From NCBI RefSeq assembly GCF_014640295.1, contig NZ_BMGR01000015.1, positions 79,162 through 143,161 on the forward strand: DNA of 64,000 nt, in the 5' to 3' direction. The position numbers and the translations under genes are program-made. The notes beneath the pieces were generated by a model that worked only from the letters and a program-made list of their open reading frames with translations, searched no databases and was not told the DNA's origin. Shown piece after piece: positions 24,608 to 33,616 of this stretch (position 1 is the first letter of the stretch; every line of letters begins with the position of its first letter). This DNA comes from Paenibacillus abyssi (GTDB lineage: Bacteria; Bacillota; Bacilli; Paenibacillales; Paenibacillaceae).

Positions 24608-25945
24608 TCATACATCATTTAAAAACGGAAAACGAAAAATCTGCCGCGGTCTTCCCTTCGGCATTTTTTCCATTCCCGCAATTTCCACTAAGCCGTTATC
24701 CATCCAGAGCAGCACCAGCCGGTGAGCACTTCTAACTGTAATATTAAGCAAAAATGAGAGCTCATGCACCTTGTATTCATACTTTCCAAAGCGCGCCATA
24801 TTGTTTAGAAGCTTACTGAGATAAGCGCTGGTCATCCCGGCATCCTCCGCCTTTTTGATCAATGCTGGGTTCATAGGCGATAAAACATTCTGAACCGGGT
24901 CCGCCATCTCTAACGGGCCGATTAGCGTTCTGTCTTCGCGAACGATAAAACAAGTATTTCCTCCCGCATCTTTGGATTTTTGCAGCGCTGACCGCGCATT
25001 TGTGCCTGCTTCATTGGCCGTTGCGCCAAAGCCTACCCCAAGGCTGAGCGAGATGCCATACGTTTTACTTGCGTCCTTCGCCAGAGGGATTGTCTTGTAA
25101 CCTCCCGTTTCACGTTCGAATATACCGCGCGTTGTAAAAAAGAGGTACTCATCCCCTCCGAGCGGCGTTAAATAACCGTCGAGTGATTCGACATATTCCA
25201 GTACCATCCGGTGAATATCCAGCTTCAGCTTTTGTACTTCATGCTCATTGTTTCGCTTCTGCACCAGCTTGCCGAATTCATCGACATTAATCATCCCGAC
25301 CACGATCTGCGATTCCTTGCCGCGGCGCGATTCCGTTGCCAGCAGCGCCCGCTCCAGCGTCACGATAATATCCTGCTCCGAAGGAAGCAGCAGTATGTTA
25401 GGCACGCCTAGATTCGAGAGCTCCTGCGCGACAGATTCCACACCCGTAAATGCGACAGAGCATATTCCTTCCTCCGCCTGTTTTTTGTGAAAAGCGATAA
25501 GTTTATCCGAGGGTGCATAAGCAGGACCATCATATACGGCCACTTTCGTATGGCTCATTTCAAGATCCTTTTGCGTACGCAGGACCATCGTTTTGGTCAG
25601 CGTATCGATCGAAATGCCACCTGTCAGCCGATCGGATTGTAACGAAAGAAACAGCGCTTTGTACAGCCCCGCTCCAGTCAAAGGAACGTAAAACACCGGT
25701 ACCGATACAGGCATCTTCTCCTTGACGATGCGATGGGACAGCACACCGGACACCAAAAGCACTTCCACTTCTCCAACCAATTGCTCCGCAATTGCCGGCG
25801 CTTCCTCCTCATTACGTACGTCACGAAAAATCGGAGAAAAAGTTGGAAAGGTTGGAAGCACTTTTTTGATCTTGTCGATCACCGCATCCGTTCCTATGAT
25901 GCCTATCTTGATCTGTGGTGTTAGCGCTTGTGAATGCACAGTCAA
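24608..25945 (-). CDS. Transcriptional regulator with GGDEF/GTP-cyclohydrolase III-like domain and C-terminal HTH
   Basis: 445 residues from a TTG start preceded by CAGGAGTGAACGAAA. The N-terminal about 200 residues form an alpha/beta ligand-binding region resembling the PrpR sensor type (IGIIGTDAVIDKIKKV). The middle about 210-340 looks like a GGDEF-related or GTP cyclohydrolase III-like nucleotidyl cyclase fold (LTPLGGDEYLFFTTRG, SLGVGFGATANEAGTNARSAL). The C-terminal about 80 residues carry a winged-helix DNA-binding region (VHELSFLLNITVRSAHRLVLLWMDNGLVEI). It lies upstream of the catabolic unit on the same strand and probably controls it. Whether it binds GTP or c-di-GMP is open. Confidence 0.7.
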   Translation of the reverse strand: MTVHSQALTPQIKIGIIGTDAVIDKIKKVLPTFPTFSPIFRDVRNEEEAPAIAEQLVGEVEVLLVSGVLSHRIVKEKMPVSVPVFYVPLTGAGLYKALFLSLQSDRLTGGISIDTLTKTMVLRTQKDLEMSHTKVAVYDGPAYAPSDKLIAFHKKQAEEGICSVAFTGVESVAQELSNLGVPNILLLPSEQDIIVTLERALLATESRRGKESQIVVGMINVDEFGKLVQKRNNEHEVQKLKLDIHRMVLEYVESLDGYLTPLGGDEYLFFTTRGIFERETGGYKTIPLAKDASKTYGISLSLGVGFGATANEAGTNARSALQKSKDAGGNTCFIVREDRTLIGPLEMADPVQNVLSPMNPALIKKAEDAGMTSAYLSKLLNNMARFGKYEYKVHELSFLLNITVRSAHRLVLLWMDNGLVEIAGMEKMPKGRPRQIFRFPFLNDV

Positions 25946-25999
25946 TTTCGTTCACTCCTGATTCAACAGTTTCTTAGCTGCTATATCTTTTAAGAAAAA

Positions 26000-26023
26000 C
26001 CTGACGGAAAGATCACCGCCAGG
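26000..26023 (-). terminator. Rho-independent terminator after GGDEF-EAL gene
   Basis: On the minus strand CCTGGCGG and CCGTCAGG form an eight-base stem with one mismatch, followed by TTTTTCTT. It lies just past the stop of the gene at 26035. Confidence 0.65.
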
Positions 26024-26034
26024 CTTTCAATTTG

Positions 26035-27327
26035 TCAACAAACTAAACGGTCACTCAAAAAAAGCGCTTCAAGCTCATCTGCCGAAATCGGCGGACTGAG
26101 CAGGTAGCCTTGAATGGTTGTGCATTTTGTTTCTTTCAATATTTCCAATTGGCTAACCTCTTCCACGCCTTCCGCGACGATTTGCAGATTCAAGGAATGG
26201 CCCAGATTAATAATAGCGTGTGTGATCGCCAGATCACTTTGGTCATTATGTATGTTTTTTACAAAGGAACGATCAATTTTCAAACATTGAATCGGAAAAT
26301 GCTTTAAATAATTAAGCGATGAGTATCCGATCCCAAAGTCATCAATCGAGATCGAGATGCCGATTGCCGATAGTCGCTCTAAAATCGCAACGGTTTTATC
26401 CATATCGTGCATAATCGAGCTCTCTGTAATCTCCAATTCCAGAAAATCCGGGACTAATTCTGACTGTTCGATAATTTGCTTCACATTGTCTGCAAACGAA
26501 AGATCTTGAAATTGGACCGGGGAAATGTTGACGGCGATTTGCGCACCGATAATCCCTGCTTCCTGCCACCGTTTCTTTTGTTCACATGCGCTCCGCAGCA
26601 CCCAATTCCCTAATTCAACGATCAGGCCGGTCTCTTCCGCCAGCGGAATAAATTCAGCGGGAGGAATTATGCCTTGAACGGGATGGTTCCACCGCACAAG
26701 GGCCTCCAGACATATAATCTTACCGGAGGCTAACTCCAGTCGAGGCTGATAATACAAAACCAACTGCTCCGTTGCAATCGCTTTACATAGCTCGGTCTCC
26801 ATCCTCAGTCGGTCGATCGGCATCGAAGAAAGCGAATCGTCATAAAAGCATACTCTGTTCTTTCCGTTTCGCTTGGCCGTTAACAGCGCTATTCCTACCC
26901 TCTGGATGGAGCACTCCAAGCCTCGTTCACCGCTGGAAATAACATCAATCCCGATGCTTGCGCTTACCATGCATTCAATGTCCTGCAGCCAGAAGGATAA
27001 TCTAAACAGCTGCTGTATTTGTTCGGATATGGATACCAAGTCTTCAAATTGGTCAAACCGGATCAAAAAAGCAAACTCATCGTCCCCGATCCGGTACACG
27101 GCCATTTCATCCGTGACAGAGCTTAGTCGCAGTTCAACCTGTTGTAACAGGAGATCGCCATATGCATGTCCTAGTGAAAGATTAATCTGGTTGAACCGGT
27201 CGATATCCAACAAAAAAATAGCAAATTGCTGTTCTTGATTGCTTCCGTTCTGAATTCTTTCCATTGCCACAGTAAGAGAGTCACTTAATTCTTTATAAGA
27301 AATCACTCTAGGTTCCCGGCTTTCCAT
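26035..27327 (-). CDS. GGDEF-EAL protein, probable c-di-GMP phosphodiesterase
   Basis: 430 cytoplasmic residues, GGAGGCATCC before the ATG. The N-terminal GGDEF domain (about 10-160) has RIGDDEF in place of the GG(D/E)EF active site, so cyclase activity is doubtful. The EAL domain (about 175-425) has all the expected residues: LEALVRW, NISPVQF, LEITES, IDDFGIGYSSL, LKIDRSF, AEGVEE and IQGYL. It should hydrolyse c-di-GMP to pGpG. There are no membrane or sensory domains, so activity may depend on partner contact or GTP binding to the degenerate GGDEF part. It is one of three EAL genes within 6 kb. Confidence 0.88.
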   Translation of the reverse strand: MESREPRVISYKELSDSLTVAMERIQNGSNQEQQFAIFLLDIDRFNQINLSLGHAYGDLLLQQVELRLSSVTDEMAVYRIGDDEFAFLIRFDQFEDLVSISEQIQQLFRLSFWLQDIECMVSASIGIDVISSGERGLECSIQRVGIALLTAKRNGKNRVCFYDDSLSSMPIDRLRMETELCKAIATEQLVLYYQPRLELASGKIICLEALVRWNHPVQGIIPPAEFIPLAEETGLIVELGNWVLRSACEQKKRWQEAGIIGAQIAVNISPVQFQDLSFADNVKQIIEQSELVPDFLELEITESSIMHDMDKTVAILERLSAIGISISIDDFGIGYSSLNYLKHFPIQCLKIDRSFVKNIHNDQSDLAITHAIINLGHSLNLQIVAEGVEEVSQLEILKETKCTTIQGYLLSPPISADELEALFLSDRLVC

Positions 27328-27547
27328 GGATGCCTCCCTTTAGCTGAACAACATCGATAATCTGTATCTAATCGCAATGTATAAGACGAGAGGAAAATGA
27401 GATCGGGATGACTCAGACTCATCCAATATTATAACATGGACAATTGGGCTTAGAAATAGTTGCCAGACACGAAAGAAGGAAATAGGCAGTTTTTTGTCGA
27501 AATTCATGTGGATATACATACCTGATCTATATTTTTGAGGTGAAGCA

Positions 27548-28156
27548 ATGAAATTAGATAACATCACAGTCATCGATTTTGAAACAAGCGGTCTTGATCC
27601 TGCAAAAGATCGCGTTATTGAGTTATGTGCCATTCGCTGTCATGGCGGAGAAATTGTCGGCCACTTCAGCACCCTCATCCATTTTGAAGGCTATCTTTCA
27701 CCGAAAATTACGGAGCTTACCGGCATTACGTCCGATATGCTGATCGGAGGAATGGATGAGGAGACGGCCTTTCGCATTCTGAACCGGATGATCGGCTCCA
27801 ACATTATCGTCGCCCATAATGCCGCATTCGATTTAGGCTTTCTCCACCACACACTGATGAGGCTTGCCGGCAGGACGTTCAAAAATGATTTTATCGATAC
27901 ATTAACGATCAGCCGTCTTCGCCAAACTTATCCGCATACCTTAAAGGATATGTGTGACCGGTACGGCATTGCGTTGGAACAGGGGCATCGCGCCGATTAT
28001 GATGTGCTTGCATGCTGGCAGCTGCTAAAAAAGTTCAATGAAGAACAGCCGATTGACGACCAGCTTAACAAGCTGGGTTATATCGAAAAATACGGTCCGC
28101 CCAAATGGCATCCCGCCTATGCGCAAACCGAAGGCATACGGATTCGCTACGCTTAA
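27548..28156 (+). CDS. DnaQ-like 3'-5' exonuclease (DEDDh)
   Basis: 202 residues with the DEDDh exonuclease motifs: Exo I VIDFETSGLD (Asp/Glu), Exo II HNAAFDLGFL (Asp) and Exo III EQGHRADYDVLACWQL (His, Asp). It resembles the epsilon-like exonucleases of Firmicutes that exist apart from PolC. It has a C-terminal extension of about 35 residues (NKLGYIEKYGPPKWHPAY). TTTGAGGTGAAGCA precedes the ATG. It is the only plus-strand gene in the c-di-GMP island and may be there by chance. The role is DNA or RNA 3' end trimming; a specific role cannot be stated. Confidence 0.85.
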   Translation: MKLDNITVIDFETSGLDPAKDRVIELCAIRCHGGEIVGHFSTLIHFEGYLSPKITELTGITSDMLIGGMDEETAFRILNRMIGSNIIVAHNAAFDLGFLHHTLMRLAGRTFKNDFIDTLTISRLRQTYPHTLKDMCDRYGIALEQGHRADYDVLACWQLLKKFNEEQPIDDQLNKLGYIEKYGPPKWHPAYAQTEGIRIRYA

Positions 28157-28172
28157 GGCTCATCCGTATGTC

Positions 28173-30677
28173 TCATACAGGCTGCGACTCCTTACAGAAC
28201 GCCAGAAATTGCCCGGCAGGAAGCGGAGGGCAGAATACGTAGCCTTGAATAGCATCGCAGTTCTGCAATTTCAAGATGTCCATCTGCTCCTTTGTTTCAA
28301 CGCCTTCCGTGACGACTGTCAACCCGAGTGTGTGGGCAATCTCGATCACCGACCTGACGATGGCCTGGTCCTTCTCAACGGTCGCAATATGTTCGATAAA
28401 CGATTTATCCAGCTTCAAGCAGTCCACGGGAATGTTTTTCAAATAACTGAGCGATGAAAAACCCGTTCCAAAATCGTCCAACGACATTTGTACCCCTATA
28501 CTCTTCAGCTCCCGCATCAATTGAATGGTAGAATGGGGATTGTGCATAAACACGCTTTCTGTCAGCTCCAGATCAATGCGCTCCGCAGTAATGCCATTTT
28601 GCTCAATACATTGCGAGATGAACTGGATGAGATCCCGCTGCCTAAATTGAATCATGGACAAGTTCACGCTGGCAGAAAACGGCGGCAGCCCTTCAAGATC
28701 CCATTGTTTGAGATGTTTGCAGACGGTATGGATGACCCACTCCCCCAGCTTGATAATAAACCCTGTCCGTTCAGCGATCGGAATGAATTCCTGCGGAGAG
28801 ATCATGCCGAGCTCCGGATGCTTCCACCGCAGAAGCGCTTCCGCACCGATGATCGTATTCGAATCCAAACTCAGCTTTGGTTGATAATAGACTGTGAATT
28901 CACCTTGCTCCAATGCGACGGGCATCCTGCGCTCAAGCTGCTGCTCCCGTGATGGCAGCTGACTCATGGATGACTCGAATAAACGATAGCTGTTCCGCTG
29001 TTTCTTCGCGATATACATCGCCGTATCAGCCTTCTTCAACCAGACCGGGCCGCTTTCCGGACTTTCATACAGCCCGATCCCGATGCTGGCCGTAATCATA
29101 AACTGCCTCCCATTTATTAAATAGGGCTCCGCAATGACCGATAACAGCGTGAATGCCATCGTCTCCAGATGTTCTACACTCTTGACATGGCGTATCATAA
29201 CGATGAACTCATCGCCGTCTGATCTAGCGATCTTCCCTTGATTATCAACAATCTGTGTAATTCTGCCGGCCACCTCGCGCAGCAGCTCGTCCCCGACAAT
29301 ATGATCAAAAACATCATTGATTAGCTTAAATTGGTCCAGATCAATATTGATTAATGCAAGCCTTTCATTTTTTTTCCGCTGTTTTATTGCCGCCTCGATA
29401 TATTCATTCATTTCAGACCGGTTGTATAATCCGGTTAACAGATCATGTGAACCCTTATAGGAAACATCCGTGAGAAGAGACTGCAGATTGTCTGTCATCT
29501 TATTAATATCTTTTGCCAAGCTGCCGACCTCATCCGAACGATGTACTGCAATCGTTGTTGAAAGATCCCCTCCGGCGATCCGTTTGACCAGTGACGCAAT
29601 TGTCTGCAGCGGACGGGTAATTCGCCTCGCCGCAAAGAAGGCCGCTATCATCCCGAATATCGATAAAATCAAAAAAAACGTATACGACATCCAGACAAGA
29701 GACTCGGTTTTTTGCATAATTTCTTGCTCAGTAGCAACATAACCCGGAATCCGGCTGAGCAGCACGCTTCTTATTTCTCCCTTATAGTCAAACTGCGGCG
29801 TAAAATAAGACGCGTACGGGACTCCATCTAGTGTTATCGTCCGCATGGCCGCTTGTCCGCTTCGCTGCACCTCCTGCAGAATCGGCAATAACGTGTGATA
29901 TACGTCATTATGTTCAGCTAACTGCTGCAAATTTAGGGATTGGTCTCTCCGTTTTTCGTGGGAATCAAAAAACAACCGATTCCCAATCTCATCATTTTGC
30001 ACATCCGACATTAAGTAGAAGTCGTCTTGTCCAGTTGCGATAAACAAGGTCATTCCTGTTTCTGAGCTTAGAGCGATTTGATTCAGCATCCGGGAATATG
30101 TTTGTTGACCTACGACGATCGCACCGATTACCGTTCCATCACCATCTCGAATCGGTGTCGTAATCTGCAGCTTCCCGTCTTCATCGTTAACTTCCCATGA
30201 TACAACCGATCTGCCTCCATCCATCGCCTCGTTGGTAGAATCATAGGAGAGCTGATCATTACCGTCGAACAGCGGATTGCTCGGACAAGCCAGAATCGGA
30301 GTTTTGCCTTCCGGAGTTCTATCCGTGAGCCTTGTAACCCAGACCAGATCAATGCCAAGCTGTTCTCTGGCAATGGCCGCATTGTCACCGAGCGCTTGAT
30401 GGATTAATGCCGCATCCCCGGTTTGTATGCCCAGGATCACATCCTCGTCGGTTGCCCATTGCTCGGCAAGCAGCTTCGCTGATTTTGTTATGTAGGAAAC
30501 TTGCGATTCTACGCTTCGTTCCACCAGCTTTATCCTGTCATCTAACTGATTCCTAAGGATTTCAGAAGAATAATTTGTCGTCTCTCTAAGCACCATTTGT
30601 ATAAATATAATACTGCTGCAAAGCAGTATGATAATTGTCACGCTAACAAATAACACAAACCGCCAGGTAATCGACAC
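28173..30677 (-). CDS. Membrane sensor GGDEF-EAL protein (Cache-HAMP-GGDEF-EAL)
   Basis: 834 residues, GTG start after TAGAGGTGACCCG. An N-terminal helix (about 8-30), an extracellular double-Cache region (about 35-320), a second helix (about 328-350) and HAMP (about 350-405) lead to GGDEF (about 410-565) and EAL (about 585-825). The cyclase motif is SDGDEF instead of GG(D/E)EF, so it is probably not a cyclase. The EAL residues are intact (AEALLRWKH, SVNLSMIQF, LELTESVF, LDDFGTGFSSL, LKLDKSF, TEGVET, IQGYVF). It should lower c-di-GMP in response to an extracellular small molecule. Confidence 0.9.
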   Translation of the reverse strand: MSITWRFVLFVSVTIIILLCSSIIFIQMVLRETTNYSSEILRNQLDDRIKLVERSVESQVSYITKSAKLLAEQWATDEDVILGIQTGDAALIHQALGDNAAIAREQLGIDLVWVTRLTDRTPEGKTPILACPSNPLFDGNDQLSYDSTNEAMDGGRSVVSWEVNDEDGKLQITTPIRDGDGTVIGAIVVGQQTYSRMLNQIALSSETGMTLFIATGQDDFYLMSDVQNDEIGNRLFFDSHEKRRDQSLNLQQLAEHNDVYHTLLPILQEVQRSGQAAMRTITLDGVPYASYFTPQFDYKGEIRSVLLSRIPGYVATEQEIMQKTESLVWMSYTFFLILSIFGMIAAFFAARRITRPLQTIASLVKRIAGGDLSTTIAVHRSDEVGSLAKDINKMTDNLQSLLTDVSYKGSHDLLTGLYNRSEMNEYIEAAIKQRKKNERLALINIDLDQFKLINDVFDHIVGDELLREVAGRITQIVDNQGKIARSDGDEFIVMIRHVKSVEHLETMAFTLLSVIAEPYLINGRQFMITASIGIGLYESPESGPVWLKKADTAMYIAKKQRNSYRLFESSMSQLPSREQQLERRMPVALEQGEFTVYYQPKLSLDSNTIIGAEALLRWKHPELGMISPQEFIPIAERTGFIIKLGEWVIHTVCKHLKQWDLEGLPPFSASVNLSMIQFRQRDLIQFISQCIEQNGITAERIDLELTESVFMHNPHSTIQLMRELKSIGVQMSLDDFGTGFSSLSYLKNIPVDCLKLDKSFIEHIATVEKDQAIVRSVIEIAHTLGLTVVTEGVETKEQMDILKLQNCDAIQGYVFCPPLPAGQFLAFCKESQPV

Positions 30678-30801
30678 CGGGTCACCTCTAATCGTTCATC
30701 TGTTGTAAAATAATATCGGATTCAGAACGCTTTTCTGTAATAACAAATGGAAATTTTGTGATGTTCGTTTGCCTTAAAGCAACGGCTCCGAACGAAAAAA
30801 A

Positions 30802-30822
30802 TCCGGATGCGATCCGCATCCG
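30802..30822 (-). terminator. Rho-independent terminator after third EAL gene
   Basis: CCGGATGCG and CGCATCCGG form a nine-base perfect stem with a three-base loop, followed on the minus strand by ATTTTTTT. It follows the stop of the EAL gene at 30844. Confidence 0.85.
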
Positions 30823-30843
30823 GCTTATTCGATGTATCCTATT

Positions 30844-31812
30844 CTATGTATAATCGATCGGCTCTAGCTGCGGGCTGCCGAATAAAAAGCCCTGCCCCAA
30901 ATCAACGCCCGCATGTTTCAAATATTCCCATTCCTCTAAACGCTCTATCCCTTCAGCCAAGACGATGCCGTTATAGCTTTGAGCCGTGTCTACGATGGCT
31001 TGAATGACTCGCTGCTTTCCTGCCCCCTGCTCACAGTTTCGAATGATATCACGATCGATTTTTACGAAATCCGGTTTAAGCTCTTCTACCAGCTGCGTTG
31101 TCGAAAACCCTGCCCCCACATCATCAAGAGCAACCCGAATGCCGCTTTGCCGATAGACGTCAAACACATTCTGCAAATGATTCACATCGTCGATTTTTTC
31201 GGTTTCTACAACTTCAAAGACAAAATCGGAAGGATCTAAGTTATATTTCTCTATCGCTTCAAACGTATGGCTTAAGCAATAGTTCGGATTATAAATGGAA
31301 GAAGGCAAAAAATTAATAAATCGTTTGATACCGTGCGGAAGTTTTCTTGCACTCGTCTCGATCGCGCTAATCCGGGCTTGACGGTCCAAAAACGAATGAA
31401 GGCCGGATTGGCGGGCAACATCAAATAATTGAAACGGTTGAAAATCCGGCTCTCCCGGCAGCGGACGAAGCAAAAATTCATAGGCGTAAATCTTTTCATC
31501 CTTCGCACTAATGATCGGCTGCATATGGGAGCAAAATTTCCGTCGGCTGATAATCGCAATCAGATCCGAATGCTCCAACCGTGTTTTAAAGTTGCTAAGC
31601 GGTATATAATCGCTGTCCATCTGAAACGGATCGGAATGGCCGGTAATTCTTACATACTGCTCTTCATCGCTGATTTCAAGCTTATTCAGCAGATCAAACA
31701 ATTGCTCTTTGTTGTCATACGCCATTGAAATCTCGTCTCCACGGGCAGATCTCAGAAATACATTTCCTTGATCGTAAATCGTTGAAACGCTGCTGCAGGA
31801 AGAACACTTCAT
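30844..31812 (-). CDS. EAL-domain protein with N-terminal Cys motif
   Basis: 322 residues from the ATG after TGGAGTTGTACT. The first 90 residues are a small N-terminal region that starts MKCSSCSS and could bind metal. The EAL domain (about 95-320) reads YEFLLRP instead of EAL but keeps the metal Glu, and has NFLPSSIYN, FEVVETEKI, LDDVGAGFS, VKIDRDI, LAEGIE and GQGFLFG. Activity is therefore likely, though the VGAGFS change at loop 6 is unusual. It has no GGDEF domain. It lies upstream of the Cache-GGDEF-EAL gene with a terminator between them, so it is transcribed alone. Confidence 0.85.
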   Translation of the reverse strand: MKCSSCSSVSTIYDQGNVFLRSARGDEISMAYDNKEQLFDLLNKLEISDEEQYVRITGHSDPFQMDSDYIPLSNFKTRLEHSDLIAIISRRKFCSHMQPIISAKDEKIYAYEFLLRPLPGEPDFQPFQLFDVARQSGLHSFLDRQARISAIETSARKLPHGIKRFINFLPSSIYNPNYCLSHTFEAIEKYNLDPSDFVFEVVETEKIDDVNHLQNVFDVYRQSGIRVALDDVGAGFSTTQLVEELKPDFVKIDRDIIRNCEQGAGKQRVIQAIVDTAQSYNGIVLAEGIERLEEWEYLKHAGVDLGQGFLFGSPQLEPIDYT

Positions 31813-31934
31813 AGTACAACTCCAGTCTGTAAGATTAATAATATGGATCAATTATACATTATACATTAACCAGATCGCTATAAAGCCAATCCACAGCATA
31901 AATCGAAAGCTGTATGCCAAGCCCGCTGGAATGC

Positions 31935-31961
31935 AAAAAAAGGCCCTTTTGGGCCCTTTTT
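31935..31961 (-). terminator. Rho-independent terminator after MFS gene
   Basis: On the minus strand GGCCC and GGGCC pair around AAAA, extended by an A-run pairing with the T-run TTTTTTT. It lies nine bases past the stop of the efflux gene. Confidence 0.75.
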
Positions 31962-31969
31962 GGCTCCTT

Positions 31970-33601
31970 CTAATTTTGCCTTGCCGGCTTACCCTTTGAC
32001 GCGCTGCCGGATACTTCTTCAGAACCGTCTTTCTTCATGGCGCTGCGAAGTGGAATCTCTTTGATGAAGATCGTACAAATAAATGCCAGCCCAATGACAG
32101 CCGCACCGGAAATAAACACCCCGGACAGCGAATAACCAAGCGCTTCCCTTAACAGTAAAACCGCCTGATCGAACATCGTCCGCAGCTCAGCAGGCAGTGA
32201 TTCAGCAGCCGCTGCAAGCTTCTGCGAGTCGAGCAGTGCTTGAGGATCTTTTAATAAGTTAAAGGCAGCCGCTGCTTCCTCCGGTATCTGCACAGGTCCG
32301 TTTCGCTGCATCCCGGCCGAAGTTTCCATCATTCTGCTTGATAAACGGTGCACCATAATGGTGGACATGACGGAGACGCCGATCGTTCCGCCCAATGAAC
32401 GGAACAGCTGCGATGAAGCCGTGGCCACTCCCAGCATTTTATCCTCTACCGAATTCTGGACGGTCAGCGTAAAGACAGGCATTGCCAACCCTAAACCAAG
32501 CCCCGTTACGATCATATTTATAATTGCTGTGAGCGTCGTTGTGCTTGTATCCATCCTGGATAACATCAGCATGCCAATCCCCATAATTACGATTCCGATT
32601 AATGCAAGCGTCTTGTATTTTCCTGTTCTTGTCATCATTTGTCCGCCGATCGCACTTCCAAGCACCAAGCTCAGCGTCATCGGCATGACGACATACCCCG
32701 ATAATGTAGCGGAAGTACCAAGTACGCCCTGAATAAACCATGGCATATACATGATCGCTCCGAACATTCCCGCTCCGAGAAGAAAGCTCACAAGGTTAGA
32801 AATGGAATATACGCTGTTCTTGAACAAATGAAGCGGAACAACAGGGCTTTTCACCTTGAGCTCGGAGATGATAAATAAAATCAGCGCAGCCAGCGCGCCA
32901 CTGAGCAGTCCAATAATTTGAACCGATCCCCACGCATACGTCGTGCCCGCCCATGAAAAAGCAAGCAATAACGGAACCATCGTCAGCGTCAGGAAAAGCG
33001 AGCCGAGATAATCGATCGATTCGCCCCGTTTGCGCTCAACTTTGGGAAACATCATCCAGATCATTACGAAAGCGATGATGCCAAACGGCAAAAACACCCA
33101 AAATACCCAATGCCATTCCGTATGGTCAACGATATACCCGCCGAGTGTCGGGCCGAACACACTTGCTAATCCAAAGACACCCGTCATCAAACCTTGCCAC
33201 CGTCCGCGCTCCCGCGGAGCGAATAAATCACCAACTGCCGTAAATGCGGTAGACATAATCATCCCGCCGCCTAATCCTTGAATCCCCCGGTAGACAATGA
33301 GCTGCATAATATTTTCGGAAAGCCCGCACAGCAAGGACCCGACGACAAACACACCAATGCCGACTAAGATGAACGGTTTACGGCCATATATATCGGATAG
33401 CTTGCCTACCAGAATCGTTGTAATGCTCGATGTGAGCATATAAACGGTAAACACCCAGCTGTAATACTCCATACCGCCCAGACGCTCTATGATCGTCGGC
33501 AGCGCTGTGCTGATAATGGTTTGATTCAGCGCGGCAAATAAAAGCGCGGCCATGACCGCCACCATAATTGTTATCTTCTTGCGATGGTCTAAATTCTCCA
33601 T
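31970..33601 (-). CDS. DHA2-family (EmrB/QacA) drug efflux MFS transporter
   Basis: 543 residues with 14 predicted helices. It has motif A in loop 2-3 (GKLSDIYGRKPFILVGI), motif C-like GLASVFGPTLGGYI in helix 5, and the N-terminal DHA2 signature (LNQTIISTALPTI). A charged C-terminal tail of about 25 residues follows. It should export lipophilic compounds or antibiotics with proton uptake. It lies 15 bases after marR and is surely in the same operon, so export is probably induced when the MarR ligand binds. It could also export a self-made compound. Confidence 0.9.
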   Translation of the reverse strand: MENLDHRKKITIMVAVMAALLFAALNQTIISTALPTIIERLGGMEYYSWVFTVYMLTSSITTILVGKLSDIYGRKPFILVGIGVFVVGSLLCGLSENIMQLIVYRGIQGLGGGMIMSTAFTAVGDLFAPRERGRWQGLMTGVFGLASVFGPTLGGYIVDHTEWHWVFWVFLPFGIIAFVMIWMMFPKVERKRGESIDYLGSLFLTLTMVPLLLAFSWAGTTYAWGSVQIIGLLSGALAALILFIISELKVKSPVVPLHLFKNSVYSISNLVSFLLGAGMFGAIMYMPWFIQGVLGTSATLSGYVVMPMTLSLVLGSAIGGQMMTRTGKYKTLALIGIVIMGIGMLMLSRMDTSTTTLTAIINMIVTGLGLGLAMPVFTLTVQNSVEDKMLGVATASSQLFRSLGGTIGVSVMSTIMVHRLSSRMMETSAGMQRNGPVQIPEEAAAAFNLLKDPQALLDSQKLAAAAESLPAELRTMFDQAVLLLREALGYSLSGVFISGAAVIGLAFICTIFIKEIPLRSAMKKDGSEEVSGSASKGKPARQN

Positions 33602-33616
33602 TTCTTTACCCGCTCC

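Noticed and set aside
24355..24618. 87-codon minus-strand frame
   Set aside because: It runs through inverted repeats of a non-coding element and shows no domain or conserved pattern.
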